Positions 11,553-21,645 of a DNA stretch of 64,000 nt are shown piece by piece. Within the stretch, counting starts at the first letter, position 1; every line of letters starts with the position of its first letter. The position numbers and the translations under genes are program-made. Source of the stretch: Fomitopsis serialis (lineage: Eukaryota; Basidiomycota; Agaricomycetes; Polyporales; Fomitopsidaceae); NCBI RefSeq assembly GCF_022376445.1, contig NW_025955088.1, positions 1 to 64,000 on the forward strand. Direction: 5' to 3'. Under the pieces are notes generated by a model. The model was not told where the DNA came from. It did no database searches and saw only the letters and a list, made by a program, of their open reading frames with translations.

Positions 11553-11987
11553 TTGCAGAGGTAGTAGAGTCTCTTGAAGGTTTCGTGATTGTCAGTGAGT
11601 TCGCTTGTTGTCACGAAGCGAAACAGCTATATAGTGTCGTAGCGATTTCGAGCGAGACTCAAGCGAGACTGTACAGGAACTGGACACCAGTTAGATGGTT
11701 GGTACGCAACTAGTCAATCCCATATCGACTCACCTGTTATGCCAGCTATTCACACAGTCAGCTTTTACACTCTGACCCTTCAGCGACCCAAACACTATAG
11801 TCCTGATTCCGAGCTGGGCCCTGGCGGTGAGTGTCTGTGAGAAGCTGGAGAGGCGCTTGCTGTAACAGGCCCTACTGGGATTGCACGGGCGCTCCGTAAG
11901 GTTCGGACTCGACCTGTTGACTGCCGCGCACGCTTGGACTGTACCATCCTCCAAGTCGACTTCGAATCTTCGCCGTCGATTTGCAGA
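11553..11987. promoter_or_regulatory. divergent intergenic region
   Basis: About 435 bp lie between the 5-alpha-reductase-like gene and the conserved gene downstream. AGCTATATAGTG at about 11625 (either strand) is a possible TATA site for the reductase-like gene. Nothing else is seen. Confidence 0.35.
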
Positions 11988-12753
11988 ATGGGCGGAGCCT
12001 CGTCAAAGCCCGTTCGTCAGTTCCCAAAGACACTCAAGCCACCGCCGACATGGGCTGGCGCAAGGACACCGCGTCCGGACGACCCGGGCGCATCGGCGGG
12101 TCCCAGCAGATCTGCACCACCGCGCGCGAGCGAGACGAAGGATGAAGGTAGCTCAGACATTTATAACTGTTCTCTATGTGACTAACTCGGTTGCGCAAGC
12201 CATTGACCGGGACGCGAGAGACCCTCAGTTCGCGGCGATGTTGAGCAAGCTGGGGCCGGTCAAGGTCGACCACCACATGCAGACGGTCAGGCCGGTGCGT
12301 ATCCGCGTATATAGCCTACCGCCAACTACTGACTAGTAGTGCAGGCAGCAGATCAGGTGCAACGCGTCTTCCAAGCCCGGCAGCGGTCTGAAGAGGACGC
12401 GCGCTCGCTGACGCCTACGCGGAACCGGATGCTCGCGGGCACGCTCTACGAGCTCCTCGAGGAGCGCAAGTCTGTCACGACGCGGGAGGAACTCGAGAAG
12501 CTCGCCGTTCGCTATGAGATTGATGTGGACAGGCTGGAGAACGTTGCGCGGTTTGTAAACAGCCCGAGCGTGGATGAGGGTTCGGTGAGGAGAGAGGTAG
12601 ATAAAGATGGTGTTGAGCAGACAAAGATGAAGGTGAGTCGTGCTTGGCCTTAGGCCTTTGCCTAGAGGGTTGCTGACTCGCCGTCGTACTCTCCAGGCGT
12701 CGTGGGTAGAGCCCCAGTTACGACCATCTCGGCCTCAAGTGCCAACCGGATAG
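11988..12753 (+). CDS. conserved fungal protein, predicted N-myristoylated
   Basis: I do not recognise a named family. The protein begins MGGASSKP, which fits the myristoylation consensus (Gly2, Ser6, Lys7), and continues with a Pro-rich, probably disordered segment. Exon 2 carries RDARDPQFAAMLSKLGPVKVD. Exon 3 carries a charged helical region (SLTPTRNRMLAGTLYELLEERK and EELEKLAVRYEIDVDRLENVARF). A short last exon has ASWVEPQLRP. About 180 residues are encoded by four exons with consistent phases. An in-frame ATG about 54 bases upstream exists, but the one used here is preferred because it exposes Gly2. It would sit on a membrane face if modified. Function unknown. Confidence 0.7.
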
Positions 12754-13074
12754 TGAACACCTCATGCTTCTAGGTAACGGAGAGACCTCTCAGGCTCATG
12801 AGAAAACCCGTCACACTCAATGAAGGGTTCTATTTGGGGTGATCAGAGTGCTGCTGCAGTGCATGTATGCTGCACCGAGCACCTTGGTAGCAGAGGCACG
12901 GCCTAGTACGTGTATGGTGCGCTGAACGACGTGATACAGTTGTACTTATCGGATCGCTCCCCCGGTCCAAGCAGACTCAAATCACATAAGAGTAGATATC
13001 TGTGATAGTGCTAGACGTGACAGTATCGTACGGAACGACCCCCTTCCTCGCCAGCAGACACGGAAGGCCATGTC
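12754..13074. other. gene-free stretch
   Basis: No ORF with a recognisable product. It marks the inner edge of the right arm of the inverted duplication. Confidence 0.4.
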
Positions 13075-14267
13075 TCAGTACATGAGCGGTTCGACGATCT
13101 GGCGTAGACCCTTTCCTCCAGGTCTCGCGAACTTGTTGAACAGATACATGCACTTGTCGCGATGTGTCGTGGACTCCCAACCCCGCAGATTGTCCTTGGT
13201 CTGTCTATCAACCTCGGACTGGATGCTTGAGGTGTCGAGGCAGTAGACGGCATCGTAGGCGTACACAAGGTAGCTAAACGCGAACATAAATGTATATGTT
13301 AGCTGTGTTCAGAGGAGGAGGTCGTGGCCCTTACATTGTTGTGCACTTCCAACCAGAATTACCAATAAAGTGACTCTTCTCTCTTACTATCTCACATTGA
13401 GAAGCGTGTTCATTACCCCTCGCAACTAGTCAAGTATTGTGGATTAGATGATGCGAATCACTCGAACACTGGAAGCACTCACGACTAGATAGTCAGTTCA
13501 ACGCCTCTTCCAGTCAAGTAATCCAGCGCGGCACGGAGAGAGATTATTATGGTGCTTACGTCGTTAAGCAATCCACATAACCGAGTGCTACAGATTCGCC
13601 CGCTGACTCGGACACTTGTTCCACTACTTGAACTGTCTCCTGCCTGTCAGACATCACACCAACGATATAACGGGCAGTGACTAGTGAACCCACCGCGGAA
13701 GCAGAAGTGCGCAGGCCAACGTAGAAGCCAAAAGTGATACCATTGATCAGGGGTCAATCGCTGCAATGTGGCACAGAATACATAGAATACATTGACATCA
13801 ACATCAGCATGTAAGGAGGAGCGAGAAAGACCTGGACCAAAGGATACTAACGAAGCCGAGATTGCCTGAGCCAGTTCCCCATGCGAATTCCGAACACGAT
13901 GACGCCGTCTCGGCAAGGGTGACCACGAAATGTTCACAGAACTGGGCCTGAGTGGGGCCCCTCTTGTAGAGTAAACGGTATCTGTCCCAGTATGATACAA
14001 CTTGTTTGCAGGTGTCGTCGAAGAGACTGTAGATGGCATCGCCGTTCTGCATCGCAAAATCGTCTGAGAACGGAACAGCGGGGAGTGAACGAGATCCTGG
14101 GATGGTTGTGGGACTGCACTAACCTCCCGCCTCACGTCGATTGCGGTTTTATACGTACCGATAACGAGGGGTCTCTCTGATGTAAGTTGCCGGAGAACTC
14201 GCGAAGGCCCATTCATTCGCCGGCGGTTTTCAGGAAGGAGAACACAGTAGACGTAAAGTTTGCACAT
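13075..14267 (-). CDS. unrecognised duplicated gene, right copy
   Basis: Homologue of the gene at 6.1-7.3 kb, in opposite orientation. Shared blocks are LPENRRRMNG and IGTYKTAID near 14160-14230, DAIYSLFDDTCKQVVSYWD and LLYKRGPTQAQFCEHFVVTLAE at 13870-14050, and a last exon YLVYAYDAVYCLDTSSIQSEVDRQTK with THRDKCMYLFNKFARPGGKGLRQI. That exon ends LMY, with a stop at about 13075. Middle exons are unclear. A DDTCKQVVSxWDxxxxLY pattern and a conserved Cys in HRDKCM are the only fixed landmarks. Function unknown. Confidence 0.45.
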
Positions 14268-14352
14268 CGAATGGTGATCATCCCATGACGAACTCGGACG
14301 AGTAGGTGAAAACGTGGGTCGCCTTATCGCTCACGTTGTGCGAGCATTTGCA

Positions 14353-15260
14353 TCAAGGTCGCGAAGACGTTTGATCGGGCTCATCCTGACGTCCGGGTTG
14401 GCCTTCAAAAAATCCTTCCACGATCCCTCGCGAGCCTGCGTGAGGTTTCCACCACCGGTTGGACCTCCCTGAGGAGCCGAACGCCGAGACTAGCCCTGAA
14501 AGCACGGAACCGGCCGTGCAAGTTTGATCGCCCCGCGTCGCACCAGCTTGACAAGATACGTAGGTCCAGATCATGCCCTGACAAGTCTGTCACACTGTGG
14601 AAGTCGGTGTAGGCGTCGACGACCGCCTGAGACTTGTAGACATCGTTCAACGATGTGTACGTATCTCAGGCGGTCCGTTGTCGTCCTGCTCCTCGGTTTC
14701 CACGTACTGCTTCCAGGCTGCATTCGACCTCGTCCAGACACTGAACTGGAACCGCCCGATGATGGAGTCCCATCGTTCCACGAATGAATTTCGCTTCCGG
14801 GTGTCGTCGCCTTCGTACTTGTCCAGTAAGGGCTGTCAAGTCACATTGAAATGTCAGCAGGAAGCACAGTCATGTATCACCAATTGAGCCTATCAAAGCC
14901 AAGCCGGCATCCACACATTCCTCAATCGACGACGGTTGTGCCCCCGGATCCGAGTCGTCAGCGGTGAGACCCAGAATAGTGATCCAGGCTTTGATTGCGC
15001 CGCGGAACGTGTGATCGTCGATGGTCATGGGACCCGTTACTTGAAGGAGACCTCGCCTTTGTCCGTGACGCGTGCACCCTTGAGCAATGACCCTCGTCCG
15101 TCTCCCTCCAGTGTTCCACTCCGGTTTGTCAGAGTACAGAGGTGGCGTCCTGCGTCTCCCTGTACTCTGTGTGTCTAGGAGAGGCATACTTTGGGGATTA
15201 CTGAATCTTCACGGAGGTCTGGAAAACCGGCTCGATCGCCTGCTCGTACAGTTCCACAGC
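14353..15260 (-). CDS. unrecognised gene, probably spliced
   Basis: Several open, protein-like segments on the minus strand can be chained: AVELYEQAIEPVFQTSVKI (about 15200-15265), TGPMTIDDHTFRGAIKAWITILGL and SIEECVDAGLALIG (about 14880-15040), DKYEGDDTRKRNSFVERWDSIIGRFQF and SNAAWKQYVETEEQDDN (about 14690-14830), VYKSQAVVDAYTDFHSVTDLSGHDLDLR, and a C-terminal WKDFLKANPDVRMSPIKRLRDLDANA (about 14365-14430). Introns between them start GT and end AG. The C-terminal piece recurs at 5860-5945 in the left arm. No known domain is recognised. The 5' end is not fixed. Confidence 0.35.
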
Positions 15261-16640
15261 ACTGTGTTACTGATCGAAGTCGGATGTCTGGCAGTCTGTG
15301 CAAGAGACCGACGTACTGAATACATACGCCAATGGAACCATTTTTCTGCCATTAGCCTGGTATGAGTCTTCTGTACACATACCTCAGCGCAACTATTGAT
15401 GAGACAAATGACTTCTTGAGGCTCACTATTCGTTTGGAACACGTCTGCTGCAGCACATCGCATGTCCGAAGGCGCCTCCGAGCTCGAGAGGGCCCGAAGT
15501 TAGTATCTATTAGCTGGTATGTGGATAGGGAGTGCGAGACACAGGGGGGAGGGGGGCCATGTGCTAAGAGATGCACAATCCACGGTTCGGAGGGACAAGG
15601 TCATGGTGCGTGGCGACGAAGAATTCCCTTTTTAGGGGACAATGTGGCGTGGGCGCTCTACTCTGTGACCCGGGCAGCCATCCTGTTGCTGTTATTGATC
15701 AAGCAATCAAGGTCGTACATTCTGCGTGTGGAAGCCTTTGGAAGCTGTCTTTGGCCGCGTACAGGCTTCGCCTTCGGGGTAGACTACACGATTGTGAACG
15801 ATCTGCATACATGATGTGATTAGAAGGAGATTTCACCAATTCACTGTCTTTGTATGCGGCGTCACCTTGTGTGGGTCGGCCACGTTCCAATTGAGTTCAT
15901 ATACTTGACTGTGATTGCAACAGAAGCGCAGAATGGCGAGATGCGCAGAGTCACCAGCCTGGAGTGAATGCATTGAGATGGCGATAACTTACCTAGCGCG
16001 TATCTTGCGAAGTAGCGTACTCACTGCATTTCATCTTCAATGCAGGCCTTCTTGCGCCTCAATGCGCCAGCTGACCAGAGGTTTGAGTTCGCCGTCTCTA
16101 CGAGTTTCGCTCAACGAGTGCGCTGATTACAATCACAGAGGACAAATTGGCTGAATAAGATTCCCCACTGGCGTCAGACGGCGAAATCCTTAAATCCGCA
16201 CTACGTACTCACATTCAGGCTAGACCAAAATGTAGCGGGCATGTGGCGACGCAAAAGGCAGTATATAGAAATACTAGCGTTGGCCGCACTTAGTCAGGTA
16301 ACCCGGATCTAGACGTAGCAGCCTCAAGGGCTGTTATGAGCAACCTTGAGACTAGAGCACTCAAGTAGTCTGTGGGAAGAGGCACTGAACCGTGCTTTGC
16401 CATCGAACACTATTCTCCGGAGCTGGGAGGGAGGATGCCACGAAATACCAATGCCACGGCACCTGGTATGCATACGCCATCGGTGCTGCCAGTGCTTGGT
16501 CACCCCAGACATCGAGCGGCTGTTGTCGAGTTTTCGTCGACACAACGCTAACCTAGAGCTGAGATGAGATGGCGTCAGCATGAGACAGCTTTCGCCGGGC
16601 TGGTGAAAGTATTACTGTGTAGTGTTCTCCCACCCTCTCG

Positions 16641-16650
16641 CTATATATAT
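16641..16650 (+). promoter_or_regulatory. TATA box of reductase copy B
   Basis: CTATATATAT lies after CTCG, about 85 bases before the ATG. The position and surroundings are shared with copies A and C. Confidence 0.6.
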
Positions 16651-16729
16651 GACCTAGCGTGGACTCCGTTTCCTCAGCAGATCCTACTATCACTTTACCA
16701 CCAACCCTTACACATAAGACCCACCAACA

Positions 16730-17996
16730 ATGTCGCAGCAGAAAGTGCTCTACCTGCAGTCCAAGAACGGGTCCTTCGCAGTCGCGTCAGCCCCGGTGCC
16801 CAAACCTGGCCCAGGAGAGGTTCTCATCAAGGTCCAGTCGACGGCACTCAACCCCGTAGACTGGAAGATCCAAGCATTTGGCATCTTCGTCGAGAAGTTC
16901 CCCTCGGTCATCGGCGGTGATGCTGCAGGCGTTGTCGAGGAGGTCGGCGAAGGCGTCACAAACCTCAAGAAGGGAGACAGAGTGTGCGTAGTTCTCCTTG
17001 GTGTCACTTCTATGGTGACTCGCGCTGAGCGCGCGTCTGTAGATTTACGAATGGCGTGTACGGTGTCAATGAACACGCAACCTTCCAGCAATACGCGCTC
17101 GGTTACGCCGATGTGACTGGAAAGGTGCGGAGCTTCACGCAGCATAGTAGATTACGCTCACCAGCTGGCTTGCAGATCCCAGACGATCTCTCTTTCGACC
17201 AAGCTTCAACGATCCCGCTCGGCTTGGCGACCGCAGCCACGGGACTGTTTAACGAGGGAGCGGAGACCGGCAGTGTAGGCCTCTTCCCGCCTTGGGAAGA
17301 CGGCGGACGCGCGAAGTACGCTGGAGAGCCCATCCTCGTCATCGGCGGTGCTAGTTCCGTTGGTCAATACGGTACGCAATTGAAGGTGCTAGCACTCGCT
17401 TCATTTTGATACCCTTCTAGTCATCCAGCTCACGAAACTCGCTGGCTTCGGCCCCATCATCACGACGGCCTCCCTCCGCAACGCTGAGTATCTGAAGGGC
17501 CTGGGCGCGACGCACATCCTCGATCGCAACCTCCCGGACGCTGGCCTTATCGCGGAGGTCAAGAAGATCACTTCCGCACCTATCAAGGTTGTGTTCGACG
17601 CCGTTTCCGAAGCCCAGACGCAAAATGTCGCCTACACAATCCTTGCTTCCGGCGGGACGCTCGCCATCGTCTTGATCAGCGCTGTGGAGAACAAGACGGA
17701 CGATAAGCGAATTATCCAGACATACGGGAACACGAACGCCCCGAACAACCGCAAGGTGGGGGCGAGTCTGTATTCGAAAGTGACCGTTCTGCTGGAAGAG
17801 GGTGTGATCAAGGTGGGTGTTGCCAAGCGATTGCGACGTGCTGTATTCAGTGCTGACGCGGACGACTTACTACCCGCAGCCGAACCCCGTGGAGGTGCTG
17901 CCAAACGGTTTAGAGGGCATTATTGCTGGACTTGAGAAGCTCAAGCAGGGCGTCAGCAACGTGAAGCTCGTTGGGCATCCGCAGGAGACGGTGTGA
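16730..17996 (+). CDS. zinc-independent MDR reductase, copy B
   Basis: Same family as copies A and C: an NADPH-dependent MDR enzyme of enoyl/quinone reductase type without zinc ligands. Introns at 16984-17042, 17125-17175, 17372-17420 and 17813-17879 leave 1041 bases, 346 residues, in frame throughout. The N-terminus is [20 protein letters not shown]. The GroES-like part has [20 protein letters not shown] and [15 protein letters not shown]. The cofactor loop is [12 protein letters not shown]. The C-terminal exon begins [24 protein letters not shown]. It sits in the right arm, 1.64 kb upstream of its tandem partner C. Differences from A and C are scattered substitutions, which suggests all copies are kept under selection. 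Confidence 0.87.
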
Positions 17997-19540
17997 TTCC
18001 AAGTCGTTAGTTACATAGCGAGTACGATCGAAATCAATTCTGGGTTGTAGCAGGTTTACGTACTGAGCATGGTATAAGGTGCAAGCTTGAGCTTGATGCG
18101 GGTGTGTATTTTCTGAGTAAGGATGCATTTGGGTATATCATGAGAATCGAGAACGCTCACCAGTGATTCCCGAGCCCTCAGGCTGCAGATCCTTTCACCT
18201 TCTCTGCTCCTGCTAGCTCGTAGTCACGGAGCTCCTGTGGTTTCAGGAGGTTTTCACTGCAGAGGCCCGGGGTCGACGAGTTAGAGCGGGTCCGAGTTGA
18301 AAGTTGTAGGATAATTTGTAGACTAGGAGCACGCGTGACAGGGGAATTTGAGGAAAGTTGGGTAACCATGTGCTGCGAGGGGTGAAGTCCGCGGCGACGG
18401 TCGAGGGACGAGGAGGTGGTGGTGGTGGACGACAGCAAATTCCTTTTTAGGCGAAATCGTGGCGTGGGCGCTCTACTAGTACTAAGTAAGTAACTTACCT
18501 CGGCGAGTCTGAGGCGATGTGTAATCACTTCAACGCTATCTGAGCTATCTGAGCTACAAGACTTCTAAGCATGCCATGAAAATTTCTACAATTCATAACC
18601 TCTGTTGACCGGTGTATGTGTTGATAATGAACAAACGCACTGAACAGGGACAACCCAGCGTGAATGCGCTATCAATGGACTTGAGTACGCAGGTGTCTTC
18701 AAGTTTGGCCGACGGTACTACACCGGGTTTACATCCTGAGATTGTGAACGACCTGCGTACATGATGTGATTATCGGGAAGATCGACCAATTCACTACCTT
18801 TGTATGCGGCGTGTGGTTCAGCGATGTTCCAATTGAGTTCACACTGCGATTGCAACAGAAGCGCAGGATGGCGAGATGTGCAGAGTCGCCAGCCTGGAGT
18901 GAATGCATTGAAATGACGATACCTAGCGCATATCTTGCGTAGTATCGAGTGTACTCACCCATTTCAACTTCAACGCCGGACTCCATGAGCTTCGCTGCGC
19001 CAGCTGACGAGAGGCCCGATTGGGGTTCGCAGCCTCTGAATATCGCTCAACGAGTGCGTTGGTTTGAAGATTACGGTACTTGACAGAGAACAAGTTGGCT
19101 AAATAAGATTCTCCCATCAGATGGCGCATGCCACAAATCCGCACTAATATGCACTCACACTCAGGCTAGGCCAAACTGGAGCGGGCATGTGGCTACGAGA
19201 GAAGCCGTGATTTGTAGGAATACTAGCGTCAGTCAAATAACTTGGTTCTAGACGTAGCAACCTCAAGGGACCTTATGAGTAGCCTTGAGACTGGAGCACA
19301 CTCCTGCGTCGAGCTAGGTAGTCTGTAGAAAGGGGCGCGGAACAATGCTTTGTCATCGATACCATTCTCCGGAGCGGGGATGAAGGGGTCACAAAGTCCC
19401 ATGGTATCACTGCTTGGTCAGCCCAGAGTTCGAGCGGCTGTTGTCGAGTCTTCGTCGACCTAATATGTCGACAACCTAAAGCTGATATGAGATGGCGTCA
19501 GCATGAGAATCGCTTTCATCGGGCTGTAGATCTGTTTCCC

Positions 19541-19556
19541 CTCTCGCTATATATAC
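19541..19556 (+). promoter_or_regulatory. TATA box of reductase copy C
   Basis: CTCTCGCTATATATAC lies about 80 bases before the ATG, in the same setting as in copies A and B. Confidence 0.6.
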
Positions 19557-19632
19557 GACCCAGCATGGACTACGTTTCCTCAGCAGACCCCACTATCACT
19601 TTACCACAGATCCCTTATAAGACTCACCAGTG

Positions 19633-20895
19633 ATGTCGCAGCAGGAAGCGCTCTACCTGCAGTCCAAAAACGGGCCCTTCGCAGTCGCGTCAGCCCCGGT
19701 GCCCAAGCCTGGCCCGGGAGAGGTCCTCATCAAGGTCCAGTCGACGGCACTCAACCCCGTAGACTGGAAGATCCAAGCATTTGGCCTCTTCCTCGAGAAG
19801 TTCCCTGCGATCCTCGGCGGTGACGCAGCAGGCGTCGTCGAGGAGGTCGGCGAAGGCGTCACAAACCTTAAGAAAGGAGACAGAGTGTGCGCAGTTCTCC
19901 TTGGCGTCACTTCTATGGTGACTCGCGCTGAGCGCTCGTCTGTAGATTTACGAATGGCCTGTACGGGGTCTATGAACATGCAACCTTCCAGCAATACACG
20001 CTCGGATACGCCGATGTGACTGGAAAGGTGCGGAGCCTCACGCAGCACAGTAAATCACGCTCACCAGCTGGCTTGCAGATCCCAGACAATCTCTCTTTCG
20101 ACCAAGCTTCAACGATCCCGCTCGGCTTGGCGACCGCAGCTACGGGACTCTTCCACGAGGGAGCACCGACCAGTAGCGCAGGGCTCTTCCCGCCTTGGGA
20201 AGACGGCGGACGCGCGAAGTACGCTGGAGAGCCCATCCTCGTCATCGGCGGTGCCAGCTCCGTCGGTCAATACGGTACGCAGATTGAAAGTACTAGCACT
20301 CGCTCCATTTTGATACCCTTCCAGTCATCCAGCTCACGAAACTCGCTGGCTTCGGCCCCATCATCACTACGGCCTCCCACCGCAACGCTGAGCATCTGAA
20401 GAGCCTGGGCGCGACGCACGTCCTCGATCGCAACCTCCCCGACGCCGCCCTCATCGCGGAGGTCAGGAAAATCACTTTCGCACCTATCAAGGTTGTGTTC
20501 GACGCCGTCGCCGAGTCCCAGACGCAGAATGTCGGCTATGCAATCCTCGCTTCCGGCGGGACGCTCGTCATCGTCTTGCCCAGCGCTGTGGAGAACAAGA
20601 CGGACGATAAGCGGATTGCCCAGACACACGGAAACACGAACGTCCCGAAGAACCGCGAGCTGGGAGCGAGTCTGTATTCGAAGATAACCGCTCTGCTGGA
20701 AGAAGGTGCGGTCAAGGTGGGTGTTGCCAAGCGATTGCAATGTGCTGTATTCACCGCTGACGACTTGCCCACCCGCAGCCGAACCCCGTGGAGGTGCTAC
20801 CCAACGGGCTGCATGGCATTATTGCTGGACTAGAGAAGCTCAAACAGGGGGTCAGCAACGTGAAGCTCGTCGGGCGTCCACAGGAGACGGTGTGA
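19633..20895 (+). CDS. zinc-independent MDR reductase, copy C
   Basis: A paralogue of copies A and B with the same five-exon structure. It starts [20 protein letters not shown]. The Rossmann loop is [12 protein letters not shown] and the last exon begins [13 protein letters not shown]. All exons remain open: GDRV is split by intron 1, and [28 protein letters not shown] opens exon 3. The start is the ATG at 19633, not the GTG just before it, by alignment with B. It is closest to a CYP63-like P450 gene on the other strand (21.6-23.7 kb), so the two could serve one pathway. That link is only positional. Confidence 0.87.
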
Positions 20896-21090
20896 TTCGA
20901 AGTCGTCAATGTGCTGTACTAGTAGTTACATAACCGTTACATAGCGAATTTGTAGCGAGTACGATCGAGATCAATTCCCGGTACCTTGTAACAGGCTTAC
21001 GTAAGCATAGTGGCTCAGCCACTTGGAAACCGTGGCTTGAACGTTGAACATCGCCTCGATCCTCACCTTTATTCCCGGATATACTCTAGA

Positions 21091-21645
21091 TAAGTCACAG
21101 CTGTTGCTCGAACCAAGTCGTCTGTGGCGCTTTTGAACGCCCACCTACAAAGAGTTCGGCCGCGTCCGAGTCTTGCTACAATCTATCCTGCCACATCACT
21201 CACGTTGCGTCTGATGATCTTCAAGCTGTTCGTTGACAATCTGTGGACTTCACTTTTTGTGGTTGATCAATATTGAGTTCATCATCGTCGCCAGTGACAG
21301 TCGTGTCGTCCCATTTTTCGTCCTATCGTATCGTCTGGAAGAAGAGTTAGCTGCATCTTTACACGATTGTGGAGGCCAGTTCCCGCCGTAGCCAAGGACA
21401 GTGATACGTCGGCGCGAGTGACCACACAGTGAGTAGGATAAGGTACATTCGTATTCTTGTATACAACATAGCGAAGTGGTACAAAACAGTGAGGAACACC
21501 GATAGAGTAGTCGCCATACCAGCTGGTCGGACTCAAAAAAATGTATAGTAAGTATCACCCATGCCAAACACAGCTAGCTTTGCACATGCACAGAGTCGTC
21601 ACCAATCGCGACAGAGCAGTGCGTAGCGGAGCTAGCGTCACTTCG
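21091..21645. other. gene-free stretch
   Basis: No believable coding frame. It lies between the 3' flank of reductase C and the convergent P450 gene. Confidence 0.4.

Larger units (their letters stand above)
13075..18070. repeat. right arm of large inverted duplication
   Basis: Reverse-complement counterpart of 2.38-7.30 kb. The order is unrecognised gene (minus), a second unrecognised gene (minus, only a remnant in the left arm), the TTTTTAGG block at about 15630, the reductase upstream region (about 15790-16720), then reductase copy B. The spacer between the arms (7.3-13.1 kb) holds four conserved genes present once. Confidence 0.75.
15590..18070. repeat. reductase duplication unit B
   Basis: The unit contains upstream sequence, TATA box, the reductase gene and about 70 bases of 3' flank. 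It is direct with unit C (18360-21090) and inverted relative to unit A (2380-5080). The upstream match to C is clear from the GATTGTGAACGAT..CTGC-like block at 15793 through to the start codon. Confidence 0.75.
18360..21090. repeat. reductase duplication unit C (tandem to B)
   Basis: The third copy extends further into both flanks than B. The 5' match to A begins at about 18555 (AGACTTCTAAGCATGCCATG, then TCATAACCTC). The 3' match to A runs past the stop to about 21090 (GGCTTACGTAAGC, then CATCGCCTCGATCCTCACC). A and C are therefore alike over more sequence than either is with B. Confidence 0.75.
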
